From: Rhodoferax sp. U2-2l
GTDB lineage: Bacteria > Pseudomonadota > Gammaproteobacteria > Burkholderiales > Burkholderiaceae_C
Length of the DNA stretch: 64,000 nucleotides
Assembly (NCBI RefSeq): GCF_020594515.1
Contig: NZ_JAJCTH010000001.1
Span: forward strand, 124,001 to 188,000
Direction of reading: 5' to 3'
Part shown: positions 1-9,146 of the stretch, one piece after another
How positions within the stretch are numbered: the stretch's first letter is position 1
Layout: every line of letters begins with the position of its first letter
Made by a program: the position numbers and the translations under genes
The notes under the pieces: model-generated
Told to the model about the DNA's origin: nothing
The model's input: the letters and a program-made list of their open reading frames with translations, nothing else
The model's database searches: none

Positions 1-2310
1 TCAGTATTGAATGCCAAGGGAATTGCCGCGATTGGCATCCATGAACAGTTCGAGCGGTCTACTGATCCTGCCTTGGTCAAAGATGTCCCGTCGAGCACTA
101 ATCCGGCAAAAGTGTGGGTCCATCAAAACAAGCTGACAGAAGGCTTAGACGACCATCGATTCTGTTGTCTCGTTTTCATGTGCGACGTACGCAGTGACCG
201 AAAGCTGGTCCAACAGATCGGGCGTGTCTTACGCTCTCACAAGTCTGATGTGGCTAAAGCGCCCGCAGTCATGATGGCACCGCCCGAGTTTGAGCTATTT
301 CAGCGGTGGGAGGCTTACCGTGAATTCGAGCAAGACACGAAGGTCATGGACGTGAATCACTATAGACGCATAGTGGAGGGGCTGTTAAGTATGCAGCCTC
401 CGATTGAGTACTTCGATGGCCGCTTTCGTAAGCGGTTTCAGACAGATATCCTCTCAACTGATCCACAAGTGGCCATCGCGCCGAGCGTCCTCATCAGGAA
501 GGTGCAACCAGGTTTTTCCTTGAGCGACTACATCGAAGACTGTACTGACAGTCTGAACCTTTGTGACGCAGTCATTTTGGGGGAGGCTAATGCCCCGTGC
601 CAGAGGTCGGATAAGCACGCTCTGTGGGTTTACGCCTCCGTCGAGAACTCGAATCTTCTTGAAAAAACCTCCCTCTATGAGGTCACCCTCGAGGCTCACT
701 GTGCAGTTGTCGCAGGAGACTATCTGCTGATTTCGGATACGACCGGAACATTTCCTGAGGCGCTGTTAGAGGAACGAACTGTCGGGATTGGTGCGGCGGA
801 TCTCTCTAGTCTCCTGGACAAAACTTATCGCGTGACTAACGTAGCTACAAGTAGCGCGGTTCCATTCGATACGGTTCTTAGGGCGTCGGAGCATCGAGGT
901 CACGATTTGAATTCTATTCCCGCCTCACTAACCGACAGAGTGCAGATCTGCCGTTCGGCTCGCGGCGCGAAACCAGGGGCTCGACGGTATATTGGATTGC
1001 AGCGGGGCCGTATTCGTGAAGAGCTCTCGGAGCGCATGCGGCGTCGGTATTCGGTCACACACTTCCAGACGTGGGCCCAATTGATCGGTAAAGCTCTTGT
1101 GGCCGCCAGCGGAAATCATCCTGTACTTCAACGTTACATGCAGCCATGCGCTGCCCCGAGTGCGCCTATTGCTGTATCTCTATCTATCGACATCTCCCAT
1201 TCGGGAGTTGATGTTGTTGATACCACTGGAAGCAGTCTTGAAATCGTCGAATCTTCCGTAGTGGTTAGCCCCTCTGCCAACGGCGATCCCGACTTATTTG
1301 ACTGCTTGTTTAAGTTCCTACATGACTCGTCACCGCAGAACCAACTTGCGGTACATCTATCAATTCAGTATCAGCAATCGAAGGGACGTTTCTGGTTCAA
1401 GTCCCGTGGCGCTGCAGATGTTCACATACTGGAGACTGACGGTAACGATAGCACTCGCAAAAGTCTTGCAGATTTCCTGAACCAAAACCAGGACTTGATC
1501 CTTATTGGACTTACAGGCGGATCCTATGTGTATCAAGGGAGGAGCTTTTACGCTGTCGACTACAGCCACGCTGAGAAATCATTGTTTGATCAGATTGTGC
1601 GGCCAAAAATCGCTGCTTGCTCTAACGAAAAGGGCACAGAGAGTGAACTAGAAGCAGCAAAAATGAACGGTTCTAAAGCCAAGGAGTTCATCGAGGGATC
1701 CCTTTTTAAGCGGATTGCAGACAAGGAGCTTAAGCTTGACTTTGACCCTGAGCTTGTGATTTGCGACGACCTTGGTTCAGAGTGCGCTGACTTCATCTAC
1801 GCGAGCTTTGGTCAGAAGGCTATTGCCCTCGTACATGCAAAGGCCGGATCCGGGAAAGGAGTTTCTGCGTCTGCCTTTCATGACGTCGTCGCACAGGCGA
1901 TGAAAAATCTCGTCTACCTAACCCGGGCAAAAGAGATACCTGATGGGGCAAATAGTTGGACTCGAAAAACGTATTGGAACAAAACTGAAATATCGCGTTT
2001 GTACCGCTCACCATCCGGCATTGGTGAGGGCAAAAAACTGTGGGAGAAGTTACGTAATGACATCATCATGAGTGCCAATGCCAATTTGCATGTCGTATTG
2101 GCAACCACAGGCTGCTGCGATATTAAGCAACTGCGTGATGCTGTTACTGATCCGACTAAACGAACTGCAGAGACTGCGCAATTGATTCATATGCTTGACG
2201 GATTGATTGGCTACGCCCGTCAGCTCGGTGTTCGAGTTACGATTTTTGACGTGCCGTTTAAAAAACCATCACCGACAAAGAAGGCTGTACAAGCAAAGAA
2301 GGCTAATTAG
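1..2310 (+). CDS. Helicase C-terminal part with nuclease-like tail (5' partial)
   Basis: The frame is open to the left edge, so this is the 3' part of a longer gene; the first possible start inside the window is TTG at 7. Counting from that codon, residues 39-50 resemble superfamily 2 helicase motif V, and residues 69-76 fit motif VI (QQIGRVLR, with the two arginines that contact ATP). About 500 residues I do not recognise follow. Near the C-terminus D587/D588, E592, D595 and the H610-A-K612 triplet resemble a PD-(D/E)XK nuclease core (acidic residue, then E/H-x-K). Base composition is visibly lower in GC than in the genes to the right. The motif VI reading is firm, the nuclease reading is inference. 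Helicase-nuclease proteins of this kind are common in phage defence and DNA repair, but the neighbours that would decide lie outside the window. Confidence 0.75.
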   Translation, partial: SVLNAKGIAAIGIHEQFERSTDPALVKDVPSSTNPAKVWVHQNKLTEGLDDHRFCCLVFMCDVRSDRKLVQQIGRVLRSHKSDVAKAPAVMMAPPEFELFQRWEAYREFEQDTKVMDVNHYRRIVEGLLSMQPPIEYFDGRFRKRFQTDILSTDPQVAIAPSVLIRKVQPGFSLSDYIEDCTDSLNLCDAVILGEANAPCQRSDKHALWVYASVENSNLLEKTSLYEVTLEAHCAVVAGDYLLISDTTGTFPEALLEERTVGIGAADLSSLLDKTYRVTNVATSSAVPFDTVLRASEHRGHDLNSIPASLTDRVQICRSARGAKPGARRYIGLQRGRIREELSERMRRRYSVTHFQTWAQLIGKALVAASGNHPVLQRYMQPCAAPSAPIAVSLSIDISHSGVDVVDTTGSSLEIVESSVVVSPSANGDPDLFDCLFKFLHDSSPQNQLAVHLSIQYQQSKGRFWFKSRGAADVHILETDGNDSTRKSLADFLNQNQDLILIGLTGGSYVYQGRSFYAVDYSHAEKSLFDQIVRPKIAACSNEKGTESELEAAKMNGSKAKEFIEGSLFKRIADKELKLDFDPELVICDDLGSECADFIYASFGQKAIALVHAKAGSGKGVSASAFHDVVAQAMKNLVYLTRAKEIPDGANSWTRKTYWNKTEISRLYRSPSGIGEGKKLWEKLRNDIIMSANANLHVVLATTGCCDIKQLRDAVTDPTKRTAETAQLIHMLDGLIGYARQLGVRVTIFDVPFKKPSPTKKAVQAKKAN

Positions 2311-2490
2311 TGCTGTGTGCATGTCAGCTATCCAGCAATGAAACAGAGTGATCGGAATTCCGGTTTGGGTCGATTGCTTGAACCGCCTGCGTACCAACCA
2401 AGGACCGCCATCAGCCTGTAACGGGCACCCAATTGACAGCATGACCGAACATTGGGAACGCTCTTCCAATTTGTCTTTCATTTTGGGCAA

Positions 2491-3279
2491 CTAGTCGCCG
2501 TGGGACACGCCCGAATGCTGTGACAACATCTTCCAGGTCAGTCCGAGCGGCACATCGGTCTTGAACGATACCAACTTCCTGGACAGCCTTGCCATCTCAA
2601 CACCTTTGCGCAGATTGGCGCCAACTTGGCCTGTGACTTTGTCGGCATTTGAGATCACCCGTTCCAGATGGCCATTGATGCGAAGCAGTTCTGCGGCGGT
2701 CTTGGCACCGACCTTGCTCACACCCGGCACACCGTCCACAGCATCACCCATCAAGGCCAGCAGATCGCCCATCTGGGATGGCTTGACACCAAATTTCTCA
2801 ATCACATAAGCCTGGTCACGCCAAATGCCCTTGAAGTGATCATAGATACAGACTTGGTCACTGAGCAGCTGCAAGAAGTCCTTGTCGGTCGACAAAATAG
2901 TGACCTGGTCCGGGCTGGCCAGACACCATTTCTCCACCAAGGTGGCAATGGCATCATCGGCTTCGATACCCTCAATGGCAATCCAGTGCAAACCCAAGTG
3001 TTGGAGTTCCTGTTTGATGGTCTGCAAGCCCTCTCGCAGCAGAGGCGGCATGGGTTTCCTGTTGGCTTGATAGGGTGCATAGAGTTCATGCTTCCAGGTC
3101 CGACCGCCATGGTCAAACACCGCCACAGCATGGCTGGGTCGGTGCGTCTTGAGGGCGCGCTTGAATGAAGCCAGGCTGGAGGTGATGGTGTCCGCCACCT
3201 TGACCTCACTGTCCTCACCGGGAACCGCCTCGTGGATGCGCCGGATGATGTTCAACGCATCAATGATCAGAAGCGGCAT
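2491..3279 (-). CDS. xni: Flap endonuclease Xni-like / 5'-3' exonuclease
   Basis: A 262-residue protein of the PolI 5'-nuclease/FEN family without a polymerase domain. It should cut 5' flaps in a metal-dependent way during replication or repair. Visible motifs are the N-terminal metal-binding LLIIDALN, the acidic cluster EGIEADDAIATL, the STDKDFLQL box, and a helix-hairpin-helix GVPGVSKVGAKTAAELL that binds the DNA backbone. The length is close to E. coli Xni (about 250 residues). I chose the ATG at 3279; the frame stays open upstream, but that extension is basic, tryptophan-rich and would run into the SNF2 gene. The gene follows the SNF2-type ATPase by about 50 bp on the same strand, so the two are probably co-transcribed. 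The alternative name is simply 5'-3' exonuclease. Confidence 0.85.
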   Translation of the reverse strand: MPLLIIDALNIIRRIHEAVPGEDSEVKVADTITSSLASFKRALKTHRPSHAVAVFDHGGRTWKHELYAPYQANRKPMPPLLREGLQTIKQELQHLGLHWIAIEGIEADDAIATLVEKWCLASPDQVTILSTDKDFLQLLSDQVCIYDHFKGIWRDQAYVIEKFGVKPSQMGDLLALMGDAVDGVPGVSKVGAKTAAELLRINGHLERVISNADKVTGQVGANLRKGVEMARLSRKLVSFKTDVPLGLTWKMLSQHSGVSHGD

Positions 3280-3328
3280 CTTGTGTGCAAGCTTTTTGAA
3301 AACATTCTCATGGTGTGAAGTGTAGGTA

Positions 3329-6082
3329 TCAAGCCCGACGCCCGCTGCGCCCCCAGCGCCGCGCTGCTTCTTCTGGCGTTTGCGAAGTGGCCACCAAGAA
3401 CCCCAGCGGTGATAACAAGGCCTGCAGATCGGCTTCGTCAAATTTGAGCGCATCCGCCGCATCGTGTCCCAGCACGCTGTTGGCCAGTGCCTGTTTGCGG
3501 GCCTGAAGTTCAAGCATGCGTTCCTCGATGCTGCCTTGCACCACCAGCTTGTACACGAACACCGGCTGGTCCTGGCCGATGCGGTGGGCGCGAGCGGTCG
3601 CTTGTTCCTCCACGGCGGGGTTCCACCAGGGATCCATATGGATCACGGTATCGGCAGCAGTCAGGTTCAATCCGATGCCACCCGCCTTCAGGCTGAGCAA
3701 CAGCACGGGTGCTTCTTGTGCCTGAAACCGCTGCACCACGCTGCCACGTTCCTTTGAGGGTGTTTTGCCGGTCAGTCTGAGAAACGGCAACGACAGCACC
3801 TGCAGTTGTTCTGCAACCAAGTCCAGTAGCTCAGTGAACTGTGAGAACACCAGCACACGACGGCCTTCATCCACCAGCGCGGGCAGCATGTCTACCAGCA
3901 GTTCCAGCTTGGCGCGCTCCATGCTGGGGCCTGCCTTGTTGCCTTTGACCAGATGCGGGTCACAACAGACCTGGCGCAGCTTGAGCAGCGCGTCCAGAAT
4001 ACTGATCTGTGCAGCGTTGAAATCCTGGCGTTGCAGCACCCTGCGCACTTGTTTGTCGGCCGCTACGCGCACGCTCTCGTACAGCTCACGCTGTTGGCCT
4101 TGCAATTGCACCCACTTGATGATTTCCGTGCGAGGTGGCAGTTCGCTGGCCACGTCCTGCTTGCGTCGGCGCAGGATGAAGGGGCGCACGCGTTGCGCGA
4201 GCAAGGCGGCGCGCAGGGTTTCGCCGTTCTCTTCAATCGGTTTGCGCCAGTTGGCTGCAAATTGGCGCGAGTCGCCCAAAAAGCCAGGCATGAGCCAGTC
4301 AAATTGCGCCCACAACTCGCCAAGATGGTTTTCCATGGGCGTGCCGGTCAGGCACAGGCTGTGCCGGGTTTGCAATCGGCGCAGGGCGCGGGCGCTGCGA
4401 CTACCGGCGTTCTTCACCATCTGCGCCTCGTCCAAAATCACCAGGTGAAAGCACTGCGCAGCTAGCGCATCCACGTCGCGCCACAGCAGTGAGTAGGTGG
4501 TCAGCACCAGATCGTGATCTGACATGTGCGCAAACAAATCCTCACGCTGCGACCCTTGAAGGGTGAGCAGACGCAGATCGGGTGCCATGCGCCGGCACTC
4601 GGCCTGCCAGTTGAAGATCAACGAGGTGGGAAGCACCACCAGCACCGGTAGATCAAGTCGCCCCGCGTGCTTTTCTGTCAGCACATGGGCCAAGGCCTGG
4701 GCGGTTTTGCCCAAGCCCATATCGTCGGCCAGGATGCCCCCCAGGTTATGGGTACGCAAGTATTGCAACCAGGCCAGTCCCTCGACCTGGTAGGGGCGTA
4801 GTTGCACTTGCAGGCCTTGCGGTGCCGTCACGGGTTGAGGTGTACCGATCGCCTTCAAGCGTTTGGCAAGCTTGGTCAAGCCTGCCTCACCCTCCAGTTG
4901 CCAGGTGTTGTGAGGACCCACGCGGTGGGTGTCAAGCAGGCTGGCACGCAAGGCGTCGAGCCGACGTGCTTCCCAGGCACCCAAGTGCAGCGAGCTCTGG
5001 TGTTGGTTGCGTGTCGGGTCGGTCAGGAGATCGACCATGGCGCCGATGATGGCTTTGAGTGGTGCGGCCGGGGCATCGATGCGCTTGCCACCCGGCGCGC
5101 GCAAGGACACGATCGCCAGGTCGTCAATGGCCGCGAATTGCGTTGCGTTGAGCCAGCGGGCGTCGCGGCGCAGCAGGTCGGCCAGCATGGGGACCAGGTC
5201 CAGCGTCTGGCCGTCGATCTCGATGCCCAGACTCAGCAGCCAGGCCCCTTCACGTTCAGGGAGTTGCAGCTTGTCGACACCACGCGCGGGCTTGATCAGA
5301 CGGCTGTCAAGTTCCCTGCCCCGTATGTCACCGGTCTCGGGGCTCACCACCAGCTTCCAGCGTTGCACCGGCACGCTTTCGTGCGCAAAGCCGGGCTGCA
5401 CCACCACCGACCAGCCTTTGGTCTGTAGTTGCGGTATCTGGTCGGCCCAGAAGTCGCCAAAGAACTCCTCTTGCGGTAGTGTCCATACTGCGCCCAGCAC
5501 GGGTCTGTGAGCACGACTGCGCCATTGAAAGGCGTTTTCTGCCAAGGGGACAAAGCCCATCTCCCACACGAGGTCCATGGCATCGGCTTCGGCGGCCAGA
5601 TCGCGCTGCATGCGCACCACCGGGCCGCCGGTGTCGAACAGTTCTACCGCGGCAGGCGCACGGTTGTTGAGGATGGAGGTGGGCGCCGGCGTTTGCCAGT
5701 GATCGCCGGCTTGCGTCTGATAGGTCCAGTCGAACTGGGCCAGGGTCACACTGTCCCCACGCGGGCCGAGTTTGCCTTGGGGCTTGAGGCCGAGCAGCCC
5801 ATCGCCACGGTCCAGCGTTTGCAAGCTAATGCGGGGACGGAAGTGGCCGATGACGCTGTTGCCATCGGATGCCATCACAGGCGAGGGTTCAGCCGCAGCC
5901 GGCGGGTCCATTCGCAGGATGGCCATGACGCGACTCGCGTCTGCATCGGCCAGGGTAGGGAGTGTCTTTAAAGTGGCTGCATCTGCCTTGCTCCGCAGCG
6001 CGTGCACCCACATGGCGACGGTGTGATCAGGTGCGTCAGCGCGGGGAGGCAGGTTCTGTGGGCTGTGGCGAGAGGGGGGCAT
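3329..6082 (-). CDS. SNF2-family DEAD/DEAH-box ATPase (helicase-like)
   Basis: A large Swi2/Snf2-type ATPase of 917 residues from the chosen ATG at 6082. The frame stays open to 6193, but upstream residues look non-coding. Seen directly: motif I DDMGLGKTAQAL, motif II DEAQ (within LVILDEAQMVKNAG), motif III LTGTPMEN, and the C-terminal lobe with LKAGGIGLNLTAADTV and ARAHRIGQDQPV (motifs V and VI). The first ~430 residues are a family-specific N-terminal region. I see no CxC...CxH SWIM zinc finger, which many bacterial relatives carry. Family knowledge points to ATP-driven translocation on duplex DNA or remodelling of protein-DNA complexes; the substrate is unknown. The downstream xni-like nuclease suggests a shared DNA-metabolism operon. 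Confidence 0.85.
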   Translation of the reverse strand: MPPSRHSPQNLPPRADAPDHTVAMWVHALRSKADAATLKTLPTLADADASRVMAILRMDPPAAAEPSPVMASDGNSVIGHFRPRISLQTLDRGDGLLGLKPQGKLGPRGDSVTLAQFDWTYQTQAGDHWQTPAPTSILNNRAPAAVELFDTGGPVVRMQRDLAAEADAMDLVWEMGFVPLAENAFQWRSRAHRPVLGAVWTLPQEEFFGDFWADQIPQLQTKGWSVVVQPGFAHESVPVQRWKLVVSPETGDIRGRELDSRLIKPARGVDKLQLPEREGAWLLSLGIEIDGQTLDLVPMLADLLRRDARWLNATQFAAIDDLAIVSLRAPGGKRIDAPAAPLKAIIGAMVDLLTDPTRNQHQSSLHLGAWEARRLDALRASLLDTHRVGPHNTWQLEGEAGLTKLAKRLKAIGTPQPVTAPQGLQVQLRPYQVEGLAWLQYLRTHNLGGILADDMGLGKTAQALAHVLTEKHAGRLDLPVLVVLPTSLIFNWQAECRRMAPDLRLLTLQGSQREDLFAHMSDHDLVLTTYSLLWRDVDALAAQCFHLVILDEAQMVKNAGSRSARALRRLQTRHSLCLTGTPMENHLGELWAQFDWLMPGFLGDSRQFAANWRKPIEENGETLRAALLAQRVRPFILRRRKQDVASELPPRTEIIKWVQLQGQQRELYESVRVAADKQVRRVLQRQDFNAAQISILDALLKLRQVCCDPHLVKGNKAGPSMERAKLELLVDMLPALVDEGRRVLVFSQFTELLDLVAEQLQVLSLPFLRLTGKTPSKERGSVVQRFQAQEAPVLLLSLKAGGIGLNLTAADTVIHMDPWWNPAVEEQATARAHRIGQDQPVFVYKLVVQGSIEERMLELQARKQALANSVLGHDAADALKFDEADLQALLSPLGFLVATSQTPEEAARRWGRSGRRA

Positions 6083-6425
6083 GCGGGAATTGTGCCGCGT
6101 GACAACGTCGCCTGAGGACAAATGCGAAAGGGTTGAGGCCGACTCGCGTTTTCTTGTGTTTGCCGATCTACCTGCCACAGGCCTGCCGCTCAATCGCGCG
6201 ACTCAGATTGCCAGCTTTAGACGGTTGTCGCCAGCGGCATGTAACTGTGATTCAATCCCGGCCATCCATTGTTGGGGAACGGGTCTGTTCAAGAACACAC
6301 TGTGCCTCCTACAAAGCATTCAGGTACTCGGAGTTTCATGCGCGTAAGGACACCTAGGGCATGAGCTTGTGACATCACAAACGACGAATCCCCATGCGTT
6401 AATTGCCATCTTTTAAAGTGCACCC
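6083..6425. other. Intergenic region between divergent genes
   Basis: This stretch separates the SNF2-type ATPase (minus) from trhO (plus), so it should hold both promoters. I see no convincing -35/-10 pair, hairpin with a T-run, RNA gene or repeat. Short open frames here have no recognisable protein pattern. Confidence 0.5.
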
Positions 6426-7430
6426 ATGCCGACTACCACTTACCTGACCGCCGCTTTCTACAAATTCGTCACACTCTCGGACTACGCATCCCGCAAGGCT
6501 CCCCTGTTGGCGTTTTGCGAGCAGCACAAGGTGAAGGGCACCATTCTTTTGGCACGTGAGGGCATCAACAGCACCATTGCTGGTGCGCCCGATGATGTGC
6601 ACGCGGTGCTGGCCTATTTGCGCAGCGACCCACTCTTGGCCGACCTGCAACACAAGGAATCGTTCGCTGAGACAGCGCCGTTTCACCGCATGAAAGTGCG
6701 TTTGAAGCAGGAGATCGTCACCATGGGCGTGCCTGGCACCGACCCCACCCACATTGTTGGCACTTACGTCAAGCCAGAGGACTGGAATGCGCTGATTGCC
6801 GATCCCGATGTGGTGGTGGTCGACACGCGCAATGACTACGAGGTGGCCATTGGCAGCTTTCGTGGTGCGATAGACCCTCACATCCGCACGTTTTCGGCCT
6901 TGCCCGCCTGGACCGAACAGGCGGCGCAACTGCGCCCCACAGCCGATGGCAAAAAGCCGAAAGTGGCCATGTTTTGCACCGGGGGTATTCGCTGCGAAAA
7001 GTCCACCGCGTACCTGCGCTCCCAGGGCTATGACGAGGTCTACCACCTCGAAGGCGGCATCCTCAAATACCTGGAGACTGTGCCGCCAGATGAAAGCCTA
7101 TGGGAAGGTACTTGCTTTGTCTTTGATGAGCGCGTGTCGGTAGACCACGGCCTGACACCGGGCACCCACAAGCTGTGCCGGGGTTGCCGCATGCCACTGG
7201 AGGACGGCGCCCAGGAATCGCCCTTGTTTGAGCTGGGTGTGAGCTGCCCGCGCTGCCATGCCAGCACAAGCGATGTCCAAAAAAGCCGGGCCCGGGAACG
7301 CCAGCGCCAATGGGTTCTGGCCAAAGCACGCGGCAACGCCCACATTGGCGAAACCACGCCACCCGTGCTCAGCAAACCCGTCCCATCCGACGTCGCCAGC
7401 GCCTGTTCCCCGACCAAAGCCGCTGGCTGA
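6426..7430 (+). CDS. trhO: tRNA uridine(34) hydroxylase TrhO (rhodanese family)
   Basis: A 334-residue YceA/TrhO-type protein. The family hydroxylates C5 of uridine 34 in certain tRNAs, the first step to 5-(carboxy)methoxyuridine, in an oxygen-dependent reaction. The N-terminal ~100 residues form the acylphosphatase-like UPF0176 part. A rhodanese domain (~120-220) follows, with the conserved cysteine loop FCTGGIRCEK (C184 and C190). The C-terminal tail carries paired cysteines (CRGC, CPRC) that probably bind zinc. The start fits the conserved N-terminus LTAAFYKF. Its TGA shares one base with the ATG of the following transferase, so the two are translationally coupled. The last ~35 residues are low-complexity and probably not conserved. 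Confidence 0.92.
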   Translation: MPTTTYLTAAFYKFVTLSDYASRKAPLLAFCEQHKVKGTILLAREGINSTIAGAPDDVHAVLAYLRSDPLLADLQHKESFAETAPFHRMKVRLKQEIVTMGVPGTDPTHIVGTYVKPEDWNALIADPDVVVVDTRNDYEVAIGSFRGAIDPHIRTFSALPAWTEQAAQLRPTADGKKPKVAMFCTGGIRCEKSTAYLRSQGYDEVYHLEGGILKYLETVPPDESLWEGTCFVFDERVSVDHGLTPGTHKLCRGCRMPLEDGAQESPLFELGVSCPRCHASTSDVQKSRARERQRQWVLAKARGNAHIGETTPPVLSKPVPSDVASACSPTKAAG

Positions 7431-8116
7431 TGGCAGCATCGGGGCCAACTGCGGCACACCCGCTGCTGCCACTGCCCGTTCTGTATTCGTTTCGGCGTTG
7501 CCCCTACGCCATGCGTGCCCGCATGGCACTGGCGGCCAGCGGTCTGGTATGTGAGCTGCGCGAGGTGGTGCTCGCCCGCAAGCCTGCCGCGCTGCTGTTG
7601 GCTTCGCCCAAAGGCACGGTGCCTGTTCTGGTGTTGCCAAACGGTGCCGTCCTGGAGCAAAGCCTGGACATCATGCTGTATGCCCTACGCCAAAGTGATC
7701 CGTGGCAGTGGCTACCCTCATCCGTACAGGATCTCAGCGCCACGCTCGCCCTTATTGCCCAGTGCGACAGCAGTTTCAAAGCGAATCTCGACCGCTACAA
7801 ATACCCCAACCGCTACGCTCTGCCTGATGGCCTAGGCGATCGCGCCGAGGGCGCCGTGTTTTTGCAAATGCTCAACGATGTGCTAGCGACACAGCGTTTT
7901 CTGCACGGCGCACACTTCGGTCTGGCCGATGCCGCCATAGCGCCTTTTGTGCGCCAGTTTGCGCACACCGATATCTCCTGGTTTGCCAGCCAGCCGTGGT
8001 CCGCGCTTGGCGCCTGGCTGACTGCGTTTGAAACGTCCAAGGCGTATTTGCAAGTGATGGACAAGGTGCCGACTTGGTTTGAAGGCCAATCGCCGTGGCG
8101 ATTTCCAACCGTGTAA
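7430..8116 (+). CDS. Glutathione S-transferase family protein
   Basis: A 228-residue thioredoxin-fold transferase. The N-terminal domain begins at LYSFRRCPYAMRARMAL; the CPYA motif resembles the active-site cysteine of omega- and glutaredoxin-like GSTs. The segment KGTVPVLVLPNG contains the cis-proline that contacts glutathione, and LEQSLDIMLYAL supplies the following serine (an SxD-type variant of the usual ES motif). The rest is the all-helical C-terminal domain. I chose the ATG at 7430, overlapping the trhO stop by one base, rather than a longer frame running through trhO. The substrate cannot be told; a thiol-transferase or detoxifying role is likely. Coupling to trhO is seen in the sequence, a functional link is not established. 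Confidence 0.85.
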   Translation: MAASGPTAAHPLLPLPVLYSFRRCPYAMRARMALAASGLVCELREVVLARKPAALLLASPKGTVPVLVLPNGAVLEQSLDIMLYALRQSDPWQWLPSSVQDLSATLALIAQCDSSFKANLDRYKYPNRYALPDGLGDRAEGAVFLQMLNDVLATQRFLHGAHFGLADAAIAPFVRQFAHTDISWFASQPWSALGAWLTAFETSKAYLQVMDKVPTWFEGQSPWRFPTV

Positions 8117-8453
8117 CCGATATTTGTTCGATCACCAGGCGTGCAGGCCTGGCGCGTAACACAGTGAAGAAGCACCTGCTGACCGATGAGACTGAGCCCA
8201 CCTGCGCAAGACGGGCCGTCGTATAGGTGCACCCCAGTCAGCGCTCCCCATACAACTGATTGGACGTCCGCTTTAGGATGAGCAACTCAAATGCGTGGAG
8301 GGCAGCTTTGGGCCGACTGCTAAGGCAAGTCCCGGCCCTTTGCCAGCGAGCTGTCATTCAAAGAGCCTCATTGTCGTAGGTCCAACGCTTGGTTTCATTT
8401 GTAGAACCGACGTCGAGGGCGTAAAGCATCAAAACTACAAATCTAACCTCCAT
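8117..8453. other. Intergenic region between convergent genes
   Basis: About 340 bp between the GST gene and the 3' end of kdpE. I see no gene or clear terminator. A weak match (agctgtcattcaaag near 8350) to the 3' end of the dispersed repeat found at 17062 and 25596 is present, too degenerate to call a copy. Confidence 0.4.
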
Positions 8454-9146
8454 TCAACATTTGAAGCGGTAGCCGACCCCTGTTTCGGTTATCAGATGCT
8501 TGGGCATCGACGGCTGGGCCTCGATCTTCTTGCGCAGGTTGGCCATGTGTACGCGCACGTAGTGCATGTCCTCCAGGTGCCCAGGACCCCACACGGCCTT
8601 GAGGAGTTGGGCGTGGGTGATCACGCGGTCAGGCTGTGAGGCCAGGTGCGTCAGCAGCTTGTATTCGATGGGGGTGAGGCGAAGCTCCTGGCCCGCCCGC
8701 TCCACCACGCGGCGCACGAGGTCGATGCGGATGTCACCAAACGCGATCAGCGGCTCGCCAGCAGGCGTTTGCTGCTGGTGGCGGCGCAGTTGTGCACGCA
8801 CGCGCGCAGTCAGTTCGCCCGAGCCGAAGGGCTTCACCAAGTAGTCATCGGCACCGGCGTCGAGCGCGGCGATCTTGCTCGCCTCGGCGCTGCGGGCCGA
8901 GAGCACGATCACCGGCATGGCCGACCACTGCCGCAGTTCGCGGATGAGGTCCACGCCGTCGCCGTCGGGCAGGCCCAGGTCGAGCACCACCAGGTCAGGG
9001 CGGCGCGTGCCGGCCTCGATGAGGCCACGCTGGTAGTTCTCGGCCTCGTACACCGTGTGGCCTTCGGCCTCCAGCGTGAGTCGCACGAAGCGACGGATAT
9101 GAGCCTCGTCTTCGACGATCAGAATCTGGCTGCCGGGTGGGGTCAT
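8454..9146 (-). CDS. kdpE: KdpE response regulator
   Basis: An OmpR/PhoB-family regulator of 230 residues that activates the kdp operon when KdpD signals potassium limitation or osmotic stress. The receiver domain has the acidic pocket E12-D13, phospho-acceptor D56 (VVLDLGLPDGDG) and K105 (YLVKPF). The winged-helix domain (from ~135) shows the usual LTPIEYKLLTHLA and VHMANLRKKIE segments and ends in the typical GVGYRF. The start overlaps the kdpD stop by 4 bp (ATGA), so the pair is translationally coupled. It is the last gene of the kdp operon. There is no sign of decay. Confidence 0.96.
   Translation of the reverse strand: MTPPGSQILIVEDEAHIRRFVRLTLEAEGHTVYEAENYQRGLIEAGTRRPDLVVLDLGLPDGDGVDLIRELRQWSAMPVIVLSARSAEASKIAALDAGADDYLVKPFGSGELTARVRAQLRRHQQQTPAGEPLIAFGDIRIDLVRRVVERAGQELRLTPIEYKLLTHLASQPDRVITHAQLLKAVWGPGHLEDMHYVRVHMANLRKKIEAQPSMPKHLITETGVGYRFKC

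Noticed and set aside
3280-3513. N-terminal extension of the xni-like gene
   Set aside because: It overlaps the 3' end of the SNF2 gene and has unusual composition; the ATG at 3279 begins the conserved motif directly.
8117-8453. Possible third copy of the dispersed 51-bp repeat near 8350
   Set aside because: Only about 15 bases align convincingly, so it was not annotated as a copy.
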